Shown piece by piece: positions 12,405 through 19,253 of a stretch of 19,539 bases of DNA. The stretch's first letter is position 1. The number at the start of each line of letters is the position of its first letter. The stretch lies in NCBI GenBank assembly GCA_903913365.1, contig CAIWKW010000144.1, positions 1-19,539 of the forward strand. Reading direction: 5' to 3'. This stretch comes from Candidatus Doudnabacteria bacterium (GTDB taxonomy: Bacteria; Patescibacteriota; Doudnabacteria; UBA920). The notes under the pieces were generated by a model that saw nothing but the letters and a program-made list of their open reading frames with translations, was not told where the DNA came from and did not search any database. Made by a program: the position numbers and the translations under genes.

Positions 12405-14660
12405 TTATTCCATGTGCTCTTCGCTGTCTATTCCATACTCGGCTTTTTCGTCCGGAGGAATTACTCCATATACTTCCCTGGGTTTGGCACCTTCGCCCGG
12501 ACCGATTATTCCCTTCTGTTCCATAATGTCCAAAATTCTTGCGGCTCTGGCATAACCCACGCGCAAACGGCGCTGAAGCAGAGAAGCGGAAGCCTTGCCG
12601 GCTCTCTTTACTTCTTCCACAGCCTCATTAAGCAAAGGATCATCATCGCCTTCTCCGCCGTCTTCAAAGCCAGGTATGCCCAAAGCTCTTTTTGGCTTTT
12701 CCAAAATTTCTTCATTATAAATAACCGCGCCAACTTGGGATTTAAAGAAATCAACAACTTTTTTAACTTCTTTCTCGCCAATGAACGCGCCTTGCACGCG
12801 CTTGGGCTTGTTATACTCGGCCGAAGTGTACAACATGTCGCCGTTGCCCAAAAGTTTTTCCGCTCCGCTGCTGTCCAGAATAGTCCGGCTGTCAATTTGG
12901 CTGGCCACGGCAAAAGCAATGCGCGAAGTAATGTTGGCTTTAATAAGTCCGGTAATAATATCCACGCTGGGGCGCTGAGTGGCGAGCACCAAATGGATAC
13001 CCACGGCGCGGGCCATTTGCGCCAAACGGACAATTGCCGATTCCACATCAGCCTGGGCCACGGCCATTAAGTCAGCCAACTCATCCACCAAAATTACAAT
13101 ATACGGCATCCTCAACGGAGCGTTTTCGTTATACTCTGAGATATTTCTTTTACCCGCTTCCGACAAAAGCTTATAGCGCCTGTCCATTTCCGCTACCGCC
13201 CACTTTAGCGCGTTAACGGCTTTCTCATTTTCTATAACCACCGGGGTAAGCAGGTGCGGAATGCCGTTGTACAAATTCAGTTCCACTCTCTTTGGGTCAA
13301 TAACAATAAATTTTACGTCTTGCGGGGTGTTACGGTAAAGCAAGGAAATAAACAAACTGTTAATGGCCACACTCTTTCCCGTACCGGTGGCACCGGCAAT
13401 CAGTAAGTGGGGCATTTTTGCCAAATCAATTACCATGGCATGGCCGGCTACGTCGCGTCCCAGGGCCAAAGCCAATTTGCTTTTATGATCCACAAAATCT
13501 TTGGTTTGCATAACTTCGCGCAAACGGACAATTGCGGTTGACTTGTTCGGCACTTCAATTCCCACCAAAGCTTTGCCGGGGATGGGCAATTCCATACGAA
13601 TGCTGTGCGCGGCCAAAGCCAAAGCCAAATCGTTTTGCAAAGCCGCAATTTGGGAAAGCTTTACCCCCACAGTCGGACGCAAAGTATATTGAGTCACGGT
13701 TGGTCCAACATTTACCTCGCCCATTTCCACATCTATGCCAAAGTCCGATAAAGTTTTTTTAATAATAACCACATTTACTTCTATATTGCCGCTGTCCACC
13801 TCGGCATGGTTGTCGTCCAGCAAATCAAAGCTCGGCAGTTTCCAATCTTTTCTGTCCTCCAAGCTAACGGAGTCCATTTGCAGCTGCGCGGTTTTTCCCG
13901 AGTTAATAACCTGTCCGGTTTTAATGGTTTGATCTTTTTGTTTTGCGTCCTCTTTATTGTTATTTTTATCGTTATCAATAACCTTAGGGTTCTTGCCCAT
14001 AACCTTTTCTTCCACAAAACCTTCCTGGCCCATGGCGTTGATCTTCAGCACCTGCTTTGCTTCCGGTTTTACTTCCTGGCCTTCGGGCAAAATTTCCTCT
14101 TTTTTGGAACGGAACATGGCCGTAAGCGAGATATCAAAAGTTATTAAAATGCCGATGATAATTAAAGCAAACAAAACTGAACTGCCCGCCCAAAATCCCA
14201 GGTATCTAAAAACCGGCATGGCAAAAATGGCGCCAAAATATCCCCCGCCTTGTCCGTTTCCCGCCAAGGTAAAAGCGTCAGCGCCGTTATTTAAATAAAA
14301 CATGTGGATTAGTCCGCCAATGCTGCCTGTAAGTAAAATTGCGCCCAAATAAATTCTCCAGTAAAAACTATGATCTCTACCTTCTTTGTCCAAATCTTGC
14401 TTAAAAATAGAAACGGCCACGGCAGTTAAAATTAACGGCACAAAATAGGCCAAACCGCCGAACATGGAAGTCAAAAGCTTATACAGCTGTTCGCCCAAAC
14501 TGCCGGCAATGCCAATTAAGCTTAAAATTGTAACTATGGTTAAAACCGCAAAAAGAACCACAACAATGCCTCGTTTGGTTTCCGCGGAAAGATTCAGCTT
14601 CGGTCTTTTAAATTTCTTTTCTTCTTTGTCTTCGTCTCTATCCTTTTTGTGTCTGCCCAT
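12405..14660 (-). CDS. ftsK: FtsK/SpoIIIE-type DNA translocase
   Basis: 751 aa, similar to SpoIIIE-sized members. It pumps DNA through the division septum to finish chromosome segregation. A basic N-terminus is followed by about four membrane segments (31-53, 63-86, 103-121 and 157-176) and an acidic, Asn/Lys-rich linker (about 185-280). The alpha-beta motor covers about 290-660, with Walker A GATGTGKS (423-430), Walker B ILVDELAD (523-530) and LATQRPSVDIITG (559-571). The C-terminal gamma winged helix (about 675-735: ASASLLQRRLRVGYARAARILDIMEQKGI) would read directional DNA sequences. All motor motifs are intact. The weak promoter candidate at 14744 leaves a leader of about 77 nt. No Shine-Dalgarno sequence. 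Confidence 0.96.
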   Translation of the reverse strand: MGRHKKDRDEDKEEKKFKRPKLNLSAETKRGIVVVLFAVLTIVTILSLIGIAGSLGEQLYKLLTSMFGGLAYFVPLILTAVAVSIFKQDLDKEGRDHSFYWRIYLGAILLTGSIGGLIHMFYLNNGADAFTLAGNGQGGGYFGAIFAMPVFRYLGFWAGSSVLFALIIIGILITFDISLTAMFRSKKEEILPEGQEVKPEAKQVLKINAMGQEGFVEEKVMGKNPKVIDNDKNNNKEDAKQKDQTIKTGQVINSGKTAQLQMDSVSLEDRKDWKLPSFDLLDDNHAEVDSGNIEVNVVIIKKTLSDFGIDVEMGEVNVGPTVTQYTLRPTVGVKLSQIAALQNDLALALAAHSIRMELPIPGKALVGIEVPNKSTAIVRLREVMQTKDFVDHKSKLALALGRDVAGHAMVIDLAKMPHLLIAGATGTGKSVAINSLFISLLYRNTPQDVKFIVIDPKRVELNLYNGIPHLLTPVVIENEKAVNALKWAVAEMDRRYKLLSEAGKRNISEYNENAPLRMPYIVILVDELADLMAVAQADVESAIVRLAQMARAVGIHLVLATQRPSVDIITGLIKANITSRIAFAVASQIDSRTILDSSGAEKLLGNGDMLYTSAEYNKPKRVQGAFIGEKEVKKVVDFFKSQVGAVIYNEEILEKPKRALGIPGFEDGGEGDDDPLLNEAVEEVKRAGKASASLLQRRLRVGYARAARILDIMEQKGIIGPGEGAKPREVYGVIPPDEKAEYGIDSEEHME

Positions 14661-14743
14661 AATATAGCTTAAATTTTTTAATTATTGATTTTTGTACCTT
14701 CTGTAGTTTTCTGTTATGTGCCAACTTCCTCTTCTGTAGACCT

Positions 14744-14749
14744 ATTTTA
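14744..14749 (-). promoter_or_regulatory. Candidate extended -10 of ftsK
   Basis: The minus strand reads TGcTAAAAT, with the hexamer TAAAAT at 14744-14749. There is no good -35 at 17 bp (ttttaa). It lies between the regulator stop (14785) and the ftsK start, where a promoter is expected. Confidence 0.35.
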
Positions 14750-14784
14750 GCATTTTTTCCTATATCTTAAAACCCCGCCATGTT

Positions 14785-15552
14785 TTACTTATCCGGCAGG
14801 CTTTTCCAAATAAGCTGATACATTAGTTTAACCACCTCCACCACCTCTTTGCTCTGAATTACCGCGGCAAAAGGCTTGTTTTCTAAATTTAGAACTGCCA
14901 ATTTATCTTCGTAAATAATAAACCCGCAACCGGCACCAATTATTCCGGGCAAAATTTTCGTTTCCCGCCAGGGAGTATGGGTTTTTTCCCATCCTTTTCC
15001 CAAAGCGAAAAATCCAGAATCTGTTATTAAAAAAATCTTAGGCCTGTCCGGACTGCCCCGTAAAGCCCAGGAGTCATTTAAAATATCCATTCTTTTTAAC
15101 TTTGTAAGCTTTTCCAAAATTTTTGCACCTGAGCCAAAAAAATACCAGGAAGATGTACAGGCGGATATTTCCAAAGCAATATTCTTTAAACCCTCTGCCC
15201 CGGAATAAAAACTTACTTTTGGTTCTTCCGCATATTGTTTGGGCAATTTAACCAGTCCCGGCAAAATACTTTCAAGTAAAATTTCCGCGTCAACCGCCTG
15301 CCGGCGCATTCGCTTGGTCAGCTTTTCCAGCTTCTGAGGTTTTTCCGCTTCAAACAGTTTTTTCTTGCCAACAAAACTTTCAAATATTAGGCCTTGTTTA
15401 ATAAGATTTTCCAAAGCCAAATAAACAGTAGGTCTTTTTATATTAGTTTGGCTTGATATTTGGGAAGCTGGCGAAGGGCCCAAACTCAAAGCCGCCAAAT
15501 ATACCTTAGCTTCATTTTCATTTAAACCCAATTTCTGCAGTTCTTCTTCCAT
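14785..15552 (-). CDS. TrmB-family transcriptional regulator (paralog 2)
   Basis: 255 aa, with the same architecture as the protein at 2182-2913. The winged helix-turn-helix (about 3-75) reads LQKLGLNENEAKVYLAALSL, then QISSQTNIKRPTVYLALENLIKQGLI, sharing the IKRPTxY recognition segment with paralog 1. The C-terminal domain begins VSFYSGAEGLKNIALEI and ends VVKLMYQLIWKSL. It is upstream of ftsK on the same strand and head-to-head with the plus-strand cassette at 15749, so it may control that cassette or itself. The promoter at 15594-15622 has an inverted repeat on its -35. Effector and targets are unknown. Confidence 0.85.
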   Translation of the reverse strand: MEEELQKLGLNENEAKVYLAALSLGPSPASQISSQTNIKRPTVYLALENLIKQGLIFESFVGKKKLFEAEKPQKLEKLTKRMRRQAVDAEILLESILPGLVKLPKQYAEEPKVSFYSGAEGLKNIALEISACTSSWYFFGSGAKILEKLTKLKRMDILNDSWALRGSPDRPKIFLITDSGFFALGKGWEKTHTPWRETKILPGIIGAGCGFIIYEDKLAVLNLENKPFAAVIQSKEVVEVVKLMYQLIWKSLPDK

Positions 15553-15593
15553 AATGTTGCTACGTTATACTGCTTTAGAATAGGAAATCCTTT

Positions 15594-15622
15594 ATTATAT
15601 AAATGTCATAACCTTCTGACAA
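15594..15622 (-). promoter_or_regulatory. Promoter of TrmB paralog 2 with overlapping inverted repeat
   Basis: On the minus strand TTGTCA (15617-15622), 17 bp, then a perfect TATAAT (15594-15599). The leader is about 35 nt. The inverted repeat tgtca-N8-tgaca (15604-15621) covers the -35 and part of the spacer, the likely place for autorepression. Confidence 0.7.
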
Positions 15623-15680
15623 CAAAAATATACACCAATTTATCAATATTTTCAAGTAGTTTACCATATTAATTAACTTT

Positions 15681-15708
15681 TTGTCATAAAAAATTGATTA
15701 TTTATTCT
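15681..15708 (+). promoter_or_regulatory. Candidate promoter of the plus-strand two-gene cassette
   Basis: TTGTCA (15681-15686), a 16-bp spacer, then TATTCT (15703-15708). It is moderate in quality, but it is the best candidate before the strong Shine-Dalgarno sequence and the ATG at 15749. Confidence 0.4.
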
Positions 15709-15748
15709 TTTTAAACCATTATTACAAGCTAGGGTTTAAGGAGGTAAA

Positions 15749-16408
15749 ATGAAAATCGATGATGTTTTCGCTGCATACTCTGCCGGCGATAATTTTGCAC
15801 TCTCTGAGGCGCTCGATAAATTTTTGGAACAGCTAAGCCGCCTGGACTATTGTGACGGCCCGGTTAATGTAGCTTTTCAGCTACAACCGGTGAGAAATAA
15901 CCTTCTTGCGATTATCAACAAAGTCACAGGAGTCGCGGAAGAAAAAGCCGGCATAGAAGCAAAATTATCCTTTAATGCCGGACGATTGTCAACTTATTTG
16001 TGGCTTATGGAATTGATAGCTGGCCGTGACGAGATAAATTTCGCGGACACGGAATTGTCCAATCTACCGGACCCATACGGCGTGATCAACACGATTCTCC
16101 GTTGCGCCTACTCTCACGCCGGAGCTCGTACCAAAATGCTTATTAGCTCTGTTGCACGGATAGCTCAGGTTGAGAAGAAGGCGGTTAAGAACTTTTTGGA
16201 CGAGTTGCTCCAAAGAGGCTTGGTACAAAAAAAGCTTTGGAAAGGAGGGATAATTTCTTACCGCATCACCCGCCTTGGCGAAGCTGTGCTGATGAAGCGC
16301 TTGGCCCCATACCAACAGGAGTGTTTTATAATTTTTGACGCAGCCTCCGACCCAGAACTGAGAGCGGTTCTACAAGGAGAAATTAAACGCACATGGCCGG
16401 CAGCCTGA
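15749..16408 (+). CDS. Uncharacterised protein with probable C-terminal winged helix
   Basis: 219 aa, family not recognised. Residues 1-105 are mainly helical with no clear motif. Residues about 112-184 look like a winged helix-turn-helix: GVINTILRCAYSHAGARTKMLISSVARIA, then the recognition-like VEKKAVKNFLDELLQRGLV, and a wing KKLWKGGIISYRITRLGEAVL. This pattern occurs in regulators that read DNA and in some tRNA-synthetase-like or replication proteins, so DNA binding is inferred. The start has a textbook Shine-Dalgarno taaggaggt. The next gene begins 25 bp after the stop, so the pair is an operon. It faces a TrmB-type gene head-to-head. Base composition is less AT-rich than its neighbours. 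Confidence 0.75.
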   Translation: MKIDDVFAAYSAGDNFALSEALDKFLEQLSRLDYCDGPVNVAFQLQPVRNNLLAIINKVTGVAEEKAGIEAKLSFNAGRLSTYLWLMELIAGRDEINFADTELSNLPDPYGVINTILRCAYSHAGARTKMLISSVARIAQVEKKAVKNFLDELLQRGLVQKKLWKGGIISYRITRLGEAVLMKRLAPYQQECFIIFDAASDPELRAVLQGEIKRTWPAA

Positions 16409-16433
16409 ACAGAAACCGGACAAAGGAGGTCCA

Positions 16434-17114
16434 ATGAAAAAAAATCATATTTTTGAAGAGGTAACCGTAGGATGCCATGTCTGCGGGATGACCGGAATCT
16501 CGGGACCAATTAACCCCGGGGACACTTTGGCAAAAATATGCACACAATGCGGAGGCTTGGGCAAATATAATATGAGCTATTGCGTTTTTGACCACAGACC
16601 AAAGCTTATTTGGAATCCGCCGATAACCCATGTACTCTTGTCCGATGGCAACAAAATCCCCTATCGAAAATTTCTGAAAAAGGCCGTCCCGAACTTTCTA
16701 TTTGAGCAAAGATTATTCGAACCAAAAAAGGAGGTTCGCAGGAGACACCATCATCCCTTCCAAACGGGACAAAAAGTCAAAGTCATCAAGAAAAAGGATG
16801 CCAAATTCTGTGGTTTTTATCGGCACCTGACTAACTATAGAGGCCAGAACTTCACTGTTATAGAAGCCAAAGAAGTGCTTTGCACCTGCGGAGCGCGCCA
16901 CTGGTGGGCAGACCATGAAAATGATTGTCAGCTTCTTAGAACGGCTGACAAATATAAAATAAGGCTTCAAGCCGAGAATGGAAAAATTTTGACCAATATC
17001 TGGATTCCCGACAACTGGAATCTGAGCAAACCACAACTGGACGAAATCCAAAACGACAGTTGGTTTGACTGTTATTGGTTTACAAAAATGCGAAACCAGG
17101 AGCCGTCCGCCTGA
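16434..17114 (+). CDS. Uncharacterised protein with two Cys clusters
   Basis: 226 aa, family not recognised. An N-terminal zinc-ribbon-like pair, CHVCGMTG (Cys14, Cys17) and CTQCGGLGK (Cys36, Cys39), resembles DnaJ-type CxxCxGxG repeats. A basic stretch RRRHHH (102-107) is followed by a possible small beta-barrel (GQKVKVIKKKDAKF ... NFTVIEAKEV, 112-148) of the kind seen in KOW or SH3-like folds. A second cluster, CTCGARHWWADHENDC (150-165), offers three Cys and two His. The tail is Trp-rich (WIPDNWNL, DSWFDCYWF). RNA or DNA binding is a fair guess, no more. The Shine-Dalgarno caaaggaggt is strong. It is the second gene of the cassette and ends about 60 bp before a terminator. Confidence 0.75.
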   Translation: MKKNHIFEEVTVGCHVCGMTGISGPINPGDTLAKICTQCGGLGKYNMSYCVFDHRPKLIWNPPITHVLLSDGNKIPYRKFLKKAVPNFLFEQRLFEPKKEVRRRHHHPFQTGQKVKVIKKKDAKFCGFYRHLTNYRGQNFTVIEAKEVLCTCGARHWWADHENDCQLLRTADKYKIRLQAENGKILTNIWIPDNWNLSKPQLDEIQNDSWFDCYWFTKMRNQEPSA

Positions 17115-17172
17115 ACCCAAATCAGGTTAAGGCAAAAGTTACCGTCTTTACTTTTCAAAAAGCCGGACGCTC

Positions 17173-17197
17173 GAGCGACGTACTTCGCTCCTTTTTT
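17173..17197 (+). terminator. Intrinsic terminator of the two-gene cassette
   Basis: gagcga (17173-17178) pairs with tcgctc (17185-17190) around a 6-nt loop and is followed by ctttttt. Confidence 0.75.
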
Positions 17198-17213
17198 ATA
17201 ATATCCCTTTATC

Positions 17214-17239
17214 CAAAAATTGACGGCCGTCAATTTTTG
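17214..17239. repeat. 26-nt perfect palindrome between convergent genes
   Basis: The left arm caaaaattgacgg (17214-17226) is followed with no spacer by its exact reverse complement (17227-17239). It lies between the plus-strand cassette and the minus-strand Hsp20 gene. As RNA it forms a hairpin with T-rich ends on both strands and could be a second, bidirectional terminator. As DNA it is a symmetric binding site candidate. Confidence 0.7.
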
Positions 17240-17257
17240 CAATTTAGAAAATTTTAA

Positions 17258-17283
17258 AACCCCGCCCTTTTTAGAGCGGGGTT
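17258..17283 (-). terminator. Intrinsic terminator of the Hsp20 gene
   Basis: The 8-bp stem aaccccgc/gcggggtt (17258-17265 with 17276-17283) on the minus strand is followed by ttttaaaatttt. It lies about 50 bp after the Hsp20 stop. Confidence 0.75.
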
Positions 17284-17285
17284 AG

Positions 17286-17321
17286 TATCTGTGTTAATCT
17301 ATTTTCACTATCTGTGTTAAT
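17286..17321. repeat. Two copies of a 13-bp direct repeat
   Basis: tatctgtgttaat occurs at 17286-17298 and 17309-17321, a 23-bp period, between the Hsp20 stop and its terminator. Role unknown. Confidence 0.45.
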
Positions 17322-17330
17322 TCGCTTTTT

Positions 17331-17903
17331 TTACAGACCTTTTACTTTAACCTTCTTAGTCTTAGCCTTGGCAGCCTTAGGAATTATTACTGTTAGAATA
17401 CCGTCTTTAAGGTCCGCTTCTATTTCTTCGCTGTCTATGTCCACCGGAATTATTACGCTGCGGGAGAAATTACCCCAGTAGCATTCCTGGTAAAAATAAT
17501 CGTCCTGCGGAATTTCTTCGTCTTTTTTACGGCTGCCCTTAATTGTGACCATATCGTTGGCCACGGTAATGTCTATATCTTCGGGCCTGACTCCGGCAAT
17601 GGTGGATTTAATAATCACATTGTCTTTGGTCTGGTACATATCTATATTCAACTGGCCTTCAAAATCATTTAGCCACTCTTCGTTGCCTTCTTTGGCCGGC
17701 TGTTTTGGCGCTTCAACCGCTTCCACTTCTTCCACTATCTCAATTTCCTGGTCTTCCGCAGCATCATCGGGAGCCAATTCTTCGGCTTCCATAAGTTCTT
17801 CTTGATTTTGCTGACGTGAAACAGAATGAATGTTAGGTACGTCTTCGGTCACACTGCCCCCCATTATTTTCCCAAAAAATGATGTTTTTTCTTTCTTAGC
17901 CAT
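17331..17903 (-). CDS. Small heat-shock protein Hsp20 with long acidic N-terminal arm
   Basis: 190 aa, longer than the usual 140-150. Residues about 85-176 are the alpha-crystallin domain: LNIDMYQTKDNVIIKSTIAGVRPEDIDI, VTIKGSRK, the YFYQECYWGNFSRSVIIP dimer-loop region, and ADLKDGILTVIIPK, where DGILTVIIP is the family's C-terminal signature. It would hold unfolding proteins in an ATP-independent way. The extra length is a very acidic, probably disordered arm (residues 35-78, with QEELMEAEELAPDDAAEDQE and EIVEEVEAVEA); the C-terminus is Lys-rich. It stands alone, with a promoter candidate at 17964 and a leader hairpin (gcccc/gggg, 17919-17942). No CIRCE element and no Shine-Dalgarno sequence are seen. 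Confidence 0.92.
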   Translation of the reverse strand: MAKKEKTSFFGKIMGGSVTEDVPNIHSVSRQQNQEELMEAEELAPDDAAEDQEIEIVEEVEAVEAPKQPAKEGNEEWLNDFEGQLNIDMYQTKDNVIIKSTIAGVRPEDIDITVANDMVTIKGSRKKDEEIPQDDYFYQECYWGNFSRSVIIPVDIDSEEIEADLKDGILTVIIPKAAKAKTKKVKVKGL

Positions 17904-17963
17904 ATAGGTTTGGTTTATAACCCCTGAGTAGAAAATTGGGGCTGTTTGATTGATCTTAAGCTA

Positions 17964-17992
17964 ATCTTAATTGATTCTTTCTAATCCGTCAA
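17964..17992 (-). promoter_or_regulatory. Promoter candidate of the Hsp20 gene
   Basis: On the minus strand TTGACG (17987-17992), 17 bp, then TAAGAT (17964-17969). The leader would be about 54 nt and contains an agcccc/ggggtt stem. The direct repeat ttaagat occurs twice around the -10. Confidence 0.5.
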
Positions 17993-18042
17993 ACCCTTAA
18001 AACAGGCCAAAATATCTTAAAAGTCCTTTAAAATATACAAAC

Positions 18043-18071
18043 AAAAAAAGGACGCTTTAAGTCCTTTTTTT
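18043..18071 (-). terminator. Intrinsic terminator of the glycosyltransferase gene
   Basis: aaaaaaaggac (18043-18053) pairs perfectly with gtccttttttt (18061-18071) around a 7-nt loop, 37 bp after the stop codon. It has T-runs on both strands and could also work in the other direction. Confidence 0.85.
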
Positions 18072-18108
18072 AATTCGGCTATAAAGAATTTACGTGCAAC
18101 AAAACCAA

Positions 18109-19206
18109 CTATCGCAATTGCCCTAAAAATTTAATAACAGCTTCCGCCACCCCAATTTCCCCATATATTAATTTTGGCAAAGCCGGATTATTTTCCAAAG
18201 ACTTTTTAAAACTGTGCGTACGGAGCTCTTCCGAAGTTTGTTTTAATAAATCACCGGTCTTAACCATAACCAACTTCTTGTCCAAAAGATATTTTAAATT
18301 TTTTTCTTCCTGGCCCGGCAAAACAAAACTAACCAAAAGCGGCAAGTTCCAGCGAAGCGATTCCGCGGTGCTAAGCCCTCCGGGCTTGCCAATAAATATG
18401 TCCGCCACGGAGTATAAATCATCCATGGGCTGATAAAAATCCAACGGTATTACGCTGGGGTATTTCAAATTTTTAATGCTTTGAAAAAGCTGTTCATTTT
18501 TACCACAGGCAAAAATTATTTTGGTATTTTGCAATTTAGTCAGCTTTTGCAAATCTTCATTATTAAAACCTATGCCCAAAGACCCTGTGCCAATTAAAAC
18601 CACCGATTCGCTTTCCGCAATGCCAAATTTTTCTTTTATGGCTTTTTTGTCCACATTGACCTGCTGCTTTAAGGTTATACCGCAAACAAATATTTCTTCT
18701 TGTTCTACCCCCTGCTTTATCATTTCCTCTTTTTGCTCCTGGGTATTTGCCAAATAAAAATCTGCCTGGCTGTACAGCCAATAAGGATGCAAGTGATAAT
18801 CGCTAAAAGCTATGGCAAACAAATTTTTATATAAAGCTTTTTTCTTTAAATATGCCGCCACGGCAGAAGCAGTGGTCTGGGTGGTAATAATTAAATCCGG
18901 CTGGAATTCATCCACTAAAGTTTTTGTGCTTTTATAATTAAAGCCGGCAATGGTTGTTCTAAAGGGCAAAATAACATAATGCCCCCAGCGGTAAATAAAG
19001 CCCCAAACAAAAGGCAGGTGCTTATTTATAAACTGATGGAGCCCGACCACTACGTGTTCAAATTTCCCTTTTTGTACTTTGCCTATGTCCGCCAGTTTTA
19101 CTTTAAATCCAGCCTGCTCTAAATGCCAGCCAATATTTTCAGCAATAAATTTATGACCCAGTCCAACTGAAGTATATAAAATTAAAGTTTTTTTCTTATT
19201 TTCCAT
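18109..19206 (-). CDS. GT-B glycosyltransferase of the MurG / MGDG-synthase type
   Basis: 365 aa from the chosen ATG at 19206 (MENKKKTLILYTSVGLGHK). The N-terminal half carries the MGDG-synthase-type opening SVGLGHKFIAENIGWHL and the segment PDLIITTQTTASAVAAYLKK. The C-terminal half has LIGTGSLGIG and the nucleotide-sugar signature GKPGGLSTAESL (residues about 273-284), as in MurG and UgtP. It would move a sugar from a UDP-sugar to a lipid acceptor at the inner membrane face, possibly using UDP-glucose from GalU; the exact substrate is not evident. An in-frame ATG at 19239 would add 11 residues, but it lies inside a palindrome and upstream of the likely start site set by TATACT (19220-19225). 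No Shine-Dalgarno sequence. Confidence 0.88.
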   Translation of the reverse strand: MENKKKTLILYTSVGLGHKFIAENIGWHLEQAGFKVKLADIGKVQKGKFEHVVVGLHQFINKHLPFVWGFIYRWGHYVILPFRTTIAGFNYKSTKTLVDEFQPDLIITTQTTASAVAAYLKKKALYKNLFAIAFSDYHLHPYWLYSQADFYLANTQEQKEEMIKQGVEQEEIFVCGITLKQQVNVDKKAIKEKFGIAESESVVLIGTGSLGIGFNNEDLQKLTKLQNTKIIFACGKNEQLFQSIKNLKYPSVIPLDFYQPMDDLYSVADIFIGKPGGLSTAESLRWNLPLLVSFVLPGQEEKNLKYLLDKKLVMVKTGDLLKQTSEELRTHSFKKSLENNPALPKLIYGEIGVAEAVIKFLGQLR

Positions 19207-19224
19207 AAAGCCATATGATAGTAT

Positions 19225-19242
19225 AAAATGCGGCCGCATTTT
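19225..19242. repeat. 18-nt perfect palindrome within a larger hairpin
   Basis: aaaatgcgg (19225-19233) is followed directly by its reverse complement ccgcatttt (19234-19242). Outer arms tgatag (19217-19222) and ctatca (19246-19251) extend the symmetry. It lies between the membrane-protein stop (19254) and the glycosyltransferase start, over the candidate -10 box. It may end the upstream transcript or bind a regulator. Confidence 0.6.
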
Positions 19243-19253
19243 TTGCTATCATT

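Noticed and set aside
12414..14667. Many plus-strand and alternate-frame open frames over ftsK (up to 218 codons)
   Set aside because: They are antisense or frame-shifted shadows of an intact, motif-complete ftsK gene.
17904..17960. A possible RNA thermometer in the Hsp20 leader
   Set aside because: The hairpin does not pair with a Shine-Dalgarno sequence, as none is visible, so I did not list it as a feature of its own.
11157..18113. A 13-bp sequence aaaaccaactatc at 11157 and again near 18101
   Set aside because: A few 13-bp matches are expected by chance in a window this size, and the contexts do not match beyond it.
19207..19239. An upstream ATG giving the glycosyltransferase 11 extra residues (MRPHFILSYGF)
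   Set aside because: It lies inside the palindrome and upstream of the likely transcription start; the family-like sequence begins at MENKKK.
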